From assembly GCA_050330055.1 (NCBI GenBank), contig JBHJOF010000261.1, positions 1 through 14,594 on the forward strand: a stretch of 14,594 nucleotides of DNA, written 5' to 3'. A program made the translations under genes and the position numbers. Of this stretch, positions 1-6,023 are shown piece after piece (position 1 is the stretch's first letter; each line of letters opens with the position of its first letter). The notes below the pieces were generated by a model, which was given only the letters and a program-made list of their open reading frames with translations, was not told the origin of the DNA and did not search any database. This stretch comes from JBHJOF01 sp050330055. Lineage in GTDB: Bacteria > Pseudomonadota > Alphaproteobacteria > Kiloniellales > JAKSDN01.

Positions 1-489
1 TTCCTGGTCTGCGACGAGCCGACCTCGGCGCTCGACGTCTCGGTGCAGGCGCAGATCCTCAACCTGATGAAGGACCTGCAGCGCGAGTTCGGACTGACCT
101 ACCTCTTCATCAGCCACGACCTGGCGGTGGTCTATCACATCTCCGACTTCGTCGGCGTCATGTACCTGGGGCGGCTGGTCGAGTGGGGTCCGGCGCGGCG
201 CCTGTTCCGCAAGCCCCACCACCCCTATACCCGCATGCTGCTCGACGCCATTCCCGACCTGGAGCTGACAGGCCGGCGGCGCATCCCGGTGGCCGGCGAG
301 GTGCCGAACCCGATCGCGCCGCCCGGCGGCTGCCACTTCCACCCGCGCTGCCCCTTTGTCGAGGAGCGCTGCCGCCGCGAGGCGCCCAAGAGCCTCGCGC
401 TGCCGGAGGGCGGCGGCGCGGTCGCCTGCCACGCGGTCGAGGAGGGGCGTCTGACCGGCCCGGGCCAAGCGGCGACCCGCTCGCTCTGA
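1..489 (+). CDS. Oligopeptide/dipeptide ABC transporter ATP-binding protein, 3' part (DppF/OppF-like)
   Basis: The gene is cut by the window start; 162 codons are visible, then TGA. The first visible residues are the Walker B and D-loop region (LVCDEPTSALDV), followed by the H-loop (FISHDLAVV) and the usual second half of the nucleotide-binding domain. After it comes the C-terminal oligopeptide/dipeptide-transporter extension (HHPYTRMLLDAIP), then the Cys-rich tail (CHFHPRCPF, a further Cys, then VACH) seen in DppD/DppF/OppD/OppF. It powers import of peptides or similar small solutes at the cytoplasmic face of the inner membrane. The VSVQAQILNLM stretch is typical of the OppF/DppF branch. No partner gene is visible upstream because of the edge. 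It could supply the ATPase missing from the minus-strand transporter operon at 5033-8999, but that is inference. Walker A lies outside the window. Confidence 0.93.
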   Translation, partial: FLVCDEPTSALDVSVQAQILNLMKDLQREFGLTYLFISHDLAVVYHISDFVGVMYLGRLVEWGPARRLFRKPHHPYTRMLLDAIPDLELTGRRRIPVAGEVPNPIAPPGGCHFHPRCPFVEERCRREAPKSLALPEGGGAVACHAVEEGRLTGPGQAATRSL

Positions 490-500
490 ACGATGCCCGT

Positions 501-530
501 CTCGGCGGAATCGCCGCAGCGAAAGCCGAG
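501..530 (+). other. Hairpin-forming sequence after the ATPase gene
   Basis: CTCGGC at 501-506 is complementary to GCCGAG at 525-530. Inside it, CGGCG (503-507) and CGCCG (512-516) form a competing short stem. It starts 11 bases after the ATPase stop codon. There is no T-tract, so it is not a convincing intrinsic terminator. It could protect the 3' end of the mRNA or act with Rho. The rest of 490-631 shows no other gene. Confidence 0.3.
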
Positions 531-602
531 GCCGGTGCCTGACCGAAGTGTGACGCCGGTTACAGCCTTGTGACAAATTTAGGCCGAGACTTGCTGTCCG
601 AT

Positions 603-626
603 TCACCACAAAGGTGATTTAGGAGG
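603..626 (+). promoter_or_regulatory. Small hairpin plus strong Shine-Dalgarno before the short ORF
   Basis: TCACC (603-607) and GGTGA (613-617) form a 5-bp stem with a 5-base loop. AGGAGG at 621-626 follows directly, five bases before the ATG at 632. The Shine-Dalgarno is one of the best in the window. The hairpin sits close enough that it could influence ribosome access, although the stem is short. Confidence 0.4.
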
Positions 627-631
627 GAACG

Positions 632-799
632 ATGCCAAGCGACGCTCGCGAGTACGTGGTCCGTTGCGACGGCGCGCCACGCCGCCTGATCGTCCTGCGC
701 GCGTCCTCTGCCGCCAGGTTTTGCGCCATTCTGTGCCGGCGCTTCCCGCAGCACGACTGGAGCCTGGCGGAGCGTTTTCTGCCACAGGGCGCCGACTAG
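632..799 (+). CDS. Small hypothetical protein, 55 aa
   Basis: This short ORF begins MPSDAREYVVRCDG and ends ERFLPQGAD, then TAG. The case for a real gene is a near-perfect Shine-Dalgarno (AGGAGG, 5-base spacing) in an otherwise unoccupied gap of about 550 bases. The product is Arg-rich, has three Cys (residues 12, 31 and 35), and shows no membrane segment or signal peptide. The pattern of a short beta-like start (EYVVRCDG, then RLIVLRASS) followed by an aromatic-containing stretch (HDWSLAERF) looks like a small folded domain rather than random sequence. I do not recognise the family. The 240 bases after it (800-1039) hold only a likely promoter and palindrome for the next gene. Confidence 0.55.
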   Translation: MPSDAREYVVRCDGAPRRLIVLRASSAARFCAILCRRFPQHDWSLAERFLPQGAD

Positions 800-847
800 G
801 CGGCGGCGATTCGGGCAATTCCGGGATCGACCGCGCCGCGACCGCGA

Positions 848-877
848 TTGACGGCTAAGCAGGCCGGACCTTATCTA
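848..877 (+). promoter_or_regulatory. Probable sigma-70-type promoter for the 1040-1870 gene
   Basis: TTGACG at 848-853 matches the -35 consensus at five of six bases. TATCTA at 872-877 is a weaker -10 candidate at 18-base spacing. Transcription would start near 884, giving a leader of about 155 bases that includes the palindrome at 900-911. Predicted by eye. Confidence 0.4.
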
Positions 878-899
878 TTGCCAGGTGCCTAGCCTCCTC

Positions 900-911
900 C
901 GTATGCATACG
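900..911. promoter_or_regulatory. Perfect 12-bp palindrome, possible operator
   Basis: CGTATGCATACG is fully self-complementary. It lies about 16-28 bases downstream of the predicted start of transcription and 129 bases before the ATG at 1040. Its position just after a promoter fits a repressor operator. It has no loop, so it is better read as a DNA site than as an RNA hairpin. Confidence 0.4.
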
Positions 912-1039
912 AAGGGGTTTTGGCCAAGAGTGTGACGAATAGCACCGGCAAGCCGATGGCACGCGTTTATATGCGCGACGGGGGCGGCCCTTTCGACCGG
1001 AAGGGAGAGCGCCGCCGTTTATCGTGGAGACGCAAAGCC

Positions 1040-1870
1040 ATGCCGCAGAACGCCGTTGTCCAGCCGGAGGGCCTACCGCCGGCCTTCGAGGTGTGGCAAC
1101 CGCAGAGCGCCGACTTCGAGCCGGTCTGTGAGATCAGCCTGAAGGACGGCGGCCTGCTGCTGTTCGTCGATGTCGGCTTCGAGGTTGCCGGCTCGTCGCT
1201 CGGCATCATCGAGGCGCCGAGCGACAGCGGGCATCGCGTCTTGCCGGCCTTCATCCAGGCTTACGGGGCGACGCCGCTTGAGGTCTATCGCGCCTTCAAG
1301 CCGCACGTCAGCCACGCCCCGCGCGCGCTGATCGAGGATCACGCCCGGGTCAGCCAGCAGCGCCCGGCGGTCAGCCACGAGCCGCGCGTCCTGCCGCAGC
1401 CCGAGAACGTGCCGACGAGTCCGCTGTTCCTGCCCTATGCCACTCTGGCCGATCCGGCACCCCATTCCGGCATCGTGGTCGAGGCCTGCGCCACAGCCGA
1501 GTCCTTCCGCGCGCGCTTCGCCCAGCGGCTCGAGGCCGAGTTCGGCGTGGCCTTGCCGTTTCGCGGAAAGGGTAGCGACCTGCAGCCGAGCAAGCGCGGC
1601 GTCACCGCGCTCTCGACCCGGCGCCTGTTCAGCGTGTTCAACAGCTATTCGCCCGACGGCCGACACGGCGGCCTGCCGCTCGCGCTGACGGTCGAGTGCG
1701 AATGGACCCGGGACGTCTGGATCAAGGTGCCGAGCCTCCCCGACATGGTCTCCAAGGGCAAGGCGGTGACTTACTTCTCGGATAGCTGGCCGCTGCTGCT
1801 GCGCTATCGCATCACCGTGACCCAGCCGGTCAACCCGCACGAGCTCTTTCACCTGGAAGCGGCCTGGTAG
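1040..1870 (+). CDS. Hypothetical protein, 276 aa, family not recognised
   Basis: The start at 1040 is preferred because GGAGA lies nine bases upstream and the product then begins MPQNAVVQPEGLPPAF. A TTG at 920 would add 40 basic residues that look like non-coding translation. No signal peptide or membrane helix is visible. Residues 1-80 look like an alpha/beta domain (EISLKDGGLLLFVDVGFEV). Residues about 90-135 are a His/Pro/Arg-rich linker in which VSHAPRAL and VSHEPRVL recur as an imperfect repeat. The rest looks globular again, with aromatic-rich segments (FSVFNSYSPDG, VTYFSDSWPLLLRYRI). It has its own likely promoter, and the MlaF-like gene follows 100 bases later on the same strand, so co-transcription is possible. 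I cannot assign a function. Confidence 0.8.
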   Translation: MPQNAVVQPEGLPPAFEVWQPQSADFEPVCEISLKDGGLLLFVDVGFEVAGSSLGIIEAPSDSGHRVLPAFIQAYGATPLEVYRAFKPHVSHAPRALIEDHARVSQQRPAVSHEPRVLPQPENVPTSPLFLPYATLADPAPHSGIVVEACATAESFRARFAQRLEAEFGVALPFRGKGSDLQPSKRGVTALSTRRLFSVFNSYSPDGRHGGLPLALTVECEWTRDVWIKVPSLPDMVSKGKAVTYFSDSWPLLLRYRITVTQPVNPHELFHLEAAW

Positions 1871-1970
1871 GTCAGGCGACGGCGCTTGCTTCCACTTGTT
1901 TCGTCTGCGGCGATCCGTCACTCTCGGCGCCGTTCCGAGCACGAGACGTGAGAGACGGGTTCGCCTGAGC

Positions 1971-2750
1971 ATGGTCCAGCCTGCAAAGATACACCTCAAC
2001 CATGTCGCCAAGGCCTTCGGCGACAACCAGGTGCTGAAGGACGTCGAGCTGGAGGTGGCGCCGGGCGAGTCCCTGGTGCTGTTCGGCACATCCGGCAGCG
2101 GCAAGACGCTGCTGCTGAAGTGCATTCTCGGCATCGTCCATCCCGACCGCGGCCGCATCGAGGTCGACGGCCAGGACACCGTCGCGCTCGGCGGCGCCGA
2201 ACGCGCCGCCTTCATGGACCGCTTCAGCATGCTGTTCCAGCAGGGCGGCCTGTTCGACAGCCTGCCGGTCTGGGAGAACATCGCCTTCAAGCTGCTCAGC
2301 CATCGTCACATGGAGCGCGCGGAGGCGCGGCAGATTGCGGTCGAAAAGCTGCGCGCCGTCGGCCTGCGCGCCGAGGTCGCCGATCTCTACCCGGCCGAAC
2401 TTTCGGGCGGCATGCAGAAGCGGGTCGGCATCGCGCGTGCGATTGCCAGCGAGCCGGAGATCGTCTTCCTCGACGAGCCGACGGCCGGCCTCGATCCGAT
2501 CATGAGCAACCGCATCAGTGATCTGATCGTCGACCTCATGCGGGGCGAGCGGACCACGGCGATCTCGATCACCAGCGACATGGCGACGGCGCGGCGCATC
2601 GGCGAGCGCGCCGCCATGCTCCACGACGGCCGTATTATCTGGAGCGGACCGGTGGCCGCGCTCGAGGCCTGCGACGATCCCTATGTCCATCAGTTCGTAC
2701 ATAAGCTGGCCGAGGGCCCGATCCGCATGCCGGTGCGAGCCCTGGCGTAA
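1971..2750 (+). CDS. MlaF-like (lipid-transport type) ABC ATP-binding protein with substituted H-loop
   Basis: The 259-aa protein is a single nucleotide-binding domain. Walker A is GTSGSGKT (39-46), the Q-loop Gln is about residue 90, the signature is LSGGMQKR (144-151), and Walker B is IVFLDEP (164-170) followed by TAGLDP. The FQQGGLFDSLPVWENIAF stretch and the SGGMQKRVGIARAI signature are typical of the MlaF/Ttg2A group, which energises phospholipid movement between outer and inner membranes. No MlaE permease or MlaD/MCE protein is nearby. The H-loop, normally T-H-D in this group, reads ITSDMATARRI, so the switch His is Ser at about residue 202. That could slow or abolish hydrolysis. The ATG at 1971 starts the conserved domain cleanly but has only a weak Shine-Dalgarno; there is no better in-frame start. 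Confidence 0.88.
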   Translation: MVQPAKIHLNHVAKAFGDNQVLKDVELEVAPGESLVLFGTSGSGKTLLLKCILGIVHPDRGRIEVDGQDTVALGGAERAAFMDRFSMLFQQGGLFDSLPVWENIAFKLLSHRHMERAEARQIAVEKLRAVGLRAEVADLYPAELSGGMQKRVGIARAIASEPEIVFLDEPTAGLDPIMSNRISDLIVDLMRGERTTAISITSDMATARRIGERAAMLHDGRIIWSGPVAALEACDDPYVHQFVHKLAEGPIRMPVRALA

Positions 2751-2808
2751 GGCCTGCGGGCTGACCTGGAACGAAACCGGTGACAGTGCGTTTTGCCTCC
2801 GCGGGCAA

Positions 2809-2830
2809 GGCATTGACCCACGTCAATGCC
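2809..2830. promoter_or_regulatory. FNR/FixK/Dnr-type binding site
   Basis: GGCATTGAC (2809-2817), a 4-base spacer CCAC, and GTCAATGCC (2822-2830) form a perfect 9+9 inverted repeat. Its core TTGAC-N4-GTCAA fits the CRP/FNR-family anaerobic box (TTGAY-N4-RTCAA). Its centre is 2819.5. If this is a class II site centred at -41.5, transcription starts near 2861, and TCTGAT at 2849-2854 lies where a -10 element is expected. The target would be the universal stress protein at 2892. Confidence 0.75.
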
Positions 2831-2891
2831 CCGGACCCGTACTGGCAGTCTGATTGCCGGGAACAGAAGCAGCGGATTTGGGGAGGAGTGC

Positions 2892-3728
2892 ATGGCCTAT
2901 CGGGACATCCTGGTTCATTTGGACGCTGCGCGCGCCTGCGCCGGCCGGGTCGACGCGGCGGTCGCGCTGGCCCAGCGCTACCAGGCGCATGTGACCGGGG
3001 TCTATCTCACGGGTGCGCCCTCGCTGCCCGGATACATGGCTGGCGCCCTGCCGGTCGAGGTGCTGCAGATGCAGGAAAGGCGCGCCAAGGAGATGGCCGA
3101 GAAGGCGGTCGCCGCCTTCCGCCAGGCCTGCGAGCGCGCCGGCATCCAGCACGAGTCCCGGATCGTGCAGTGCCACGACGTGGAGGTTGCCGACGTCGTC
3201 GCGCTGCACCTGCGCTACGCCGATCTCGCGGTGCTGGGCCAGCATGACCCGGACGATCCGCTGTCGCCGGAGCGCGGCATGATGGAGAGCGTGATCCTCG
3301 GCTCCGGCCGGCCGGCGCTCATGGTTCCTTACATCGGCGCCAGGCCGCCGCTCGGCGAGCGCATCATGATCGCCTGGGACGCCGGGCGCGAGGCGGCACG
3401 CGCCGTCGCCGACGCCATGCCGCTGCTCGAGGCGGCATCGCAGGTCGTCGTCATGGTGGTCAACCCGCGGCGCGGCCGGCACGGCGAGGAGCCGGGCGCC
3501 GACATCGCGCTGCATCTGGCGCGCCACGGCGTCAAGGCCGAGGTGCAGCAAAGCCAGGTCGAGGACATCTCGATCGGCGAGGCGATCCTGTCTCGCCTGG
3601 CCGACGAGAGCATCGACCTCCTGGTCATGGGAGCCTACGGCCACGCCCGCCTGCGCCAGCTGGTGCTGGGCGGCGTCACCCGGACCATCCTCGAGCACAT
3701 GACCGTGCCCGTCTTCATGTCGCACTAG
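2892..3728 (+). CDS. Universal stress protein, tandem UspA domains
   Basis: The 278-aa protein contains two Usp folds, residues 1-147 and about 155-278. Each begins with the usual strand (YRDILVHLD; ERIMIAWDA). The second keeps the ATP-binding pattern G-x2-G-x9-G in MGAYGHARLRQLVLGGVT (G247, G250, G260). The equivalent region of the first domain (LGQHDPDDPLSPERG) has lost it. Two-domain Usp proteins of this size are common in proteobacteria, often induced by low oxygen, starvation or envelope stress. The start is well supported by GGGGAGGAG at 2880-2888. The FNR/FixK-type box upstream suggests oxygen-responsive control. The gene appears to be transcribed on its own. Confidence 0.93.
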   Translation: MAYRDILVHLDAARACAGRVDAAVALAQRYQAHVTGVYLTGAPSLPGYMAGALPVEVLQMQERRAKEMAEKAVAAFRQACERAGIQHESRIVQCHDVEVADVVALHLRYADLAVLGQHDPDDPLSPERGMMESVILGSGRPALMVPYIGARPPLGERIMIAWDAGREAARAVADAMPLLEAASQVVVMVVNPRRGRHGEEPGADIALHLARHGVKAEVQQSQVEDISIGEAILSRLADESIDLLVMGAYGHARLRQLVLGGVTRTILEHMTVPVFMSH

Positions 3729-3732
3729 CAAT

Positions 3733-3752
3733 AAAGGGGTCTGACCCCATTT
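3733..3752. repeat. GGGGTC-T-GACCCC palindrome with flanking A/T runs
   Basis: GGGGTC (3736-3741) and GACCCC (3743-3748) are complementary around a single T, flanked by AATAAA on the left and ATTT on the right. It lies a few bases after the stress-protein stop. From memory, closely similar GGGGTCAGACCCC palindromes are scattered through many genomes near REP-associated tyrosine transposases. A one-base loop makes it a poor intrinsic terminator as written, although CCCC plus the downstream GGGG at 3755-3758 could extend alternative pairing. Read as a dispersed-repeat remnant or terminator-like site. Confidence 0.5.
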
Positions 3753-3838
3753 CTGGGGCGCGTTGAACGAGCGGCAGGGCGGCGCTAGGGTCGGTGGTTC
3801 CGGCCGCATCGCCCGGGGGAAAAGGGGAGGGGACGCCC

Positions 3839-5021
3839 ATGCCCGTCATCAACCGCATCGCCGAGTTCCACGACGAGATCACCGCCTGGCGGCGCCGGAT
3901 CCACAGCCATCCCGAGCTCGCCTTCGAGGAGCGGCGGACCGCCGACTTCGTCGCCGAGCGGCTCGGCGAATGGGGGATCGAGGTGCATCGCGGCCTGGCC
4001 AAGACCGGCGTGGTCGGCGTCCTCAGGGGGCAGAGCGACAGCGGCCGGGCGATCGGCCTGCGCGCCGACATGGACGCTCTGCCGATCCAGGAACTGAACG
4101 ACTTCGGCCACCGCTCCGAGAACTCCGGCCGCATGCACGCCTGCGGCCACGATGGCCACACCGCCATGCTGCTGGGCGCCGCCAGGTACCTGGCCGAGAC
4201 GCGCAACTTCGACGGCACCGCGGTCTTCATCTTCCAGCCGGCCGAGGAGATGGAGGGCGGCCGCCGAGGCCATGATCAAGGAGGGCCTGTTCGAGCGCTT
4301 CCCGGTCGAGGCGGTCTACGGCCTGCACAACCTGCCGGGCGTGCCGCTGGGCCAGGTGGCGCTGCGCAATGGCCCGGCCATGGCGGCCTCCGACGGCTTC
4401 GAGATCACTGTCACCGGCAAGGGCGTGCACGCCGCCTTTCCGCACCTGGGGATCGACTCGGTAGTAGTGGCGGCGCAGATCGTGACCGCGCTGCAGACCA
4501 TCGTCTCGCGCGGCACCGATCCCCTGGAGGCGGCGGTGGTCAGCGTGACTCAGATCCAGGGCGGCGACACCTGGAACGTGCTCCCGGACAAGGTGGTCCT
4601 GCGCGGCACCACGCGCGCCCTGACCGACGCGGTCCGCGACCGGCTCGAGGCGGAACTCGGCCGCGTCGCCCGCGGCGTTGCCGAGGCCCATGGCGCCCGG
4701 GCCGAGGTCACCTACATGCGCGGTTATCCGCCGACGGTCAACGAGACGGCGGCCACCGCGCTCTGCGCCCAGGTGGCGGCCGACGTGGTCGGCCGCGAGC
4801 GGGTGCAGGAGGAGGCGCCGCCATTGATGGGCGCCGAGGACTTCGCCTTCATGCTGCAGCACAAGCCGGGCTGCTACATCTGGCTCGGCAACGGCGGCAG
4901 GGACTCGCCGGGCGGCTGCGCCCTGCACAGCGCGCACTACGACTTCAACGACGAGGCGGCGGTGATCGGCGCCAGCTACTGGGCGCGGCTGGTCGAGACG
5001 GCGCTGCCGCGCCGTGCCTGA
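3839..5021 (+). pseudogene. M20-family amidohydrolase (hippurate hydrolase-like), interrupted by a one-base frameshift
   Basis: The ATG at 3839 has a strong Shine-Dalgarno (GGGGAGGGG, 6-base spacing). The first frame gives the N-terminal half: HSHPELAFEE (residues 22-31), GLRADMDALPI, HACGHDGHTAML (metal ligands C102 and H104) and FQPAEE (catalytic pair E136-E137). After about base 4260 the sequence continues in the next frame with EAMIKEGLFERFPVEAVYG, then the lid/dimer domain, MGAEDFAFML and ALHSAHYDFNDEA, ending at TGA 5021. Removing one base around 4261-4262 restores EGGAEAMIKEG and a 393-aa protein, normal for the M20D family, which removes N-acyl or N-aminoacyl groups from small substrates and is cytoplasmic. 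Either a recent inactivating mutation or a sequence error. The unshifted first frame runs on to 5056 with a nonsense tail. Its end is 11 bases from the convergent permease gene. Confidence 0.88.
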
Positions 5022-5032
5022 GTGACGGCACG

Positions 5033-5977
5033 CTACTGAATCGCCCGGGGGTCTAGGGCGTCCTGCAGGCCGTCGCCGAGGAAGTTGAAGGCGATCACCG
5101 TGACGAAGATCAAGAGGCCCGGATAGACCGCGAGCGCCGGGGCCGACCAGATCAGCTCCTGGGCGTTGGTCAGCATGTTGCCCCAGGACGCGATCGGCGG
5201 CTGGATGCCGAGGCCGAGGAAGCTCAGCACCGATTCCAGCAGGATCACGTTGCCGACCGAGAGCGTGGTGGCGACGATGATCGGCGAGACCGCGTTGGGC
5301 AGGATGTGCACCATCATGATGCGCCCGGCGCCGGCGCCCATGGCCTCGGCGGCGCGCACGAACTCGCGTGTCTTGAGGCTGAGCGTGGCGCCGCGCACCA
5401 GGCGTGCCACCGTGGTCCAGCCGACCAGCGCGATCAGCACCACGATTCGGTAGAGGCTGGCGTCTTCCGACTGGGCGACGGCCGCGGGCAGGCCGAGCTT
5501 GGTGAGATCGACCGCCGCCAGAACGATCAGCAGCGGCAGCAGCGGCAGGGCGATGACGCCGTCGGCGAAACGCATCAGCAGCGCGTCGAGCGTGCCGCCG
5601 TAGTAGCCGGCGAGCAGGCCGATGGCGGTGCCGATCACCGCGGCGCAGAGCGCCGCCACGATGCCGACCAGGAGCGACACCCGCCCACCGTAGAGCAGGC
5701 GCAGCAGCAGGTCGCGGCCGAGCTCGTCGGTGCCGAGCGGATGCTCGGCCGAGGGCGGCGCGAAGCGGCCGAGCAGGTCGACCTTGTTGGCGTCGAGCCC
5801 CATGGCCGCCTCGATCAGGGGTGCCGCGACGGCCGCCAACGCCAGCACGAGCAGCAGCAGCGCGCTCGCCACCGCAAGCTGGTGCGCCAGGAAGCGACGC
5901 CAGAGGATCGCCCGCACGCTGAGTGGCGGCCCCTTGGCGTAGGCGGCCCCGGCAGCCAGGTCGAAGCGCTCGCTCAT
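5033..5977 (-). CDS. Peptide/nickel-type ABC transporter permease (DppC-like)
   Basis: The 314-aa inner-membrane protein has the DppC/OppC pattern. There is a cytoplasmic N-terminus and a first helix at about 34-56 (ALLLLVLALAAVAAPL), then the periplasmic HPLGTDELGRDLLLRLLYGGRVSL motif just after it (79-102, in pieces HPLGTDELGRD and RLLYGGRVSL). Further helices follow, with the EAA loop at about 205-228 (EFVRAAEAMGAGAGRI, then HILPN) contacting the ATPase. It ends with LGDGLQDALDPR, typical of the family. It forms a heterodimeric channel with the DppB-like protein directly upstream in the operon. Its ATG is the last in a chain of repeated ATGA sequences (5975-6023), suggesting translational coupling. 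No ATPase genes follow; the next gene on the other strand is convergent. Confidence 0.95.
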   Translation of the reverse strand: MSERFDLAAGAAYAKGPPLSVRAILWRRFLAHQLAVASALLLLVLALAAVAAPLIEAAMGLDANKVDLLGRFAPPSAEHPLGTDELGRDLLLRLLYGGRVSLLVGIVAALCAAVIGTAIGLLAGYYGGTLDALLMRFADGVIALPLLPLLIVLAAVDLTKLGLPAAVAQSEDASLYRIVVLIALVGWTTVARLVRGATLSLKTREFVRAAEAMGAGAGRIMMVHILPNAVSPIIVATTLSVGNVILLESVLSFLGLGIQPPIASWGNMLTNAQELIWSAPALAVYPGLLIFVTVIAFNFLGDGLQDALDPRAIQ

Positions 5978-6023
5978 CCGCCGCTCATCCCCCCGGTCAT
6001 CCCCCCGGTCATCCCCGGGTCAT
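5975..6023 (-). repeat. Tandem 11-12-bp repeat with serial ATGA stop/start overlaps
   Basis: On the minus strand, ATG occurs at 6023, 6012, 6000, 5988 and 5977, spaced 11, 12, 12 and 11 bases, each inside GGATGA. The DppB-like stop (TGA, 6022-6020) overlaps the first ATG. That mini-frame ends at a TGA overlapping the ATG at 6012. The frame from 6012 runs twelve codons (MTGGMTGGMSGG) and ends at a TGA overlapping the true DppC start at 5977. It looks like serial duplication of an original ATGA overlap between two coupled genes. Confidence 0.75.

Noticed and set aside
503..516. CGGCG-GAAT-CGCCG as an intrinsic terminator
   Set aside because: The stem is short and lacks a following T-tract.
1073..2290. 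405-codon minus-strand ORF opposite the unknown gene and MlaF-like gene
   Set aside because: Its composition is that of a GC-driven antisense frame, and it spans the junction of two well-supported plus-strand genes.
4255..4270. Programmed ribosomal frameshift in the amidohydrolase
   Set aside because: No slippery heptamer or evident downstream structure supports it. M20 enzymes are not known to use recoding. A mutation or sequence error is simpler.
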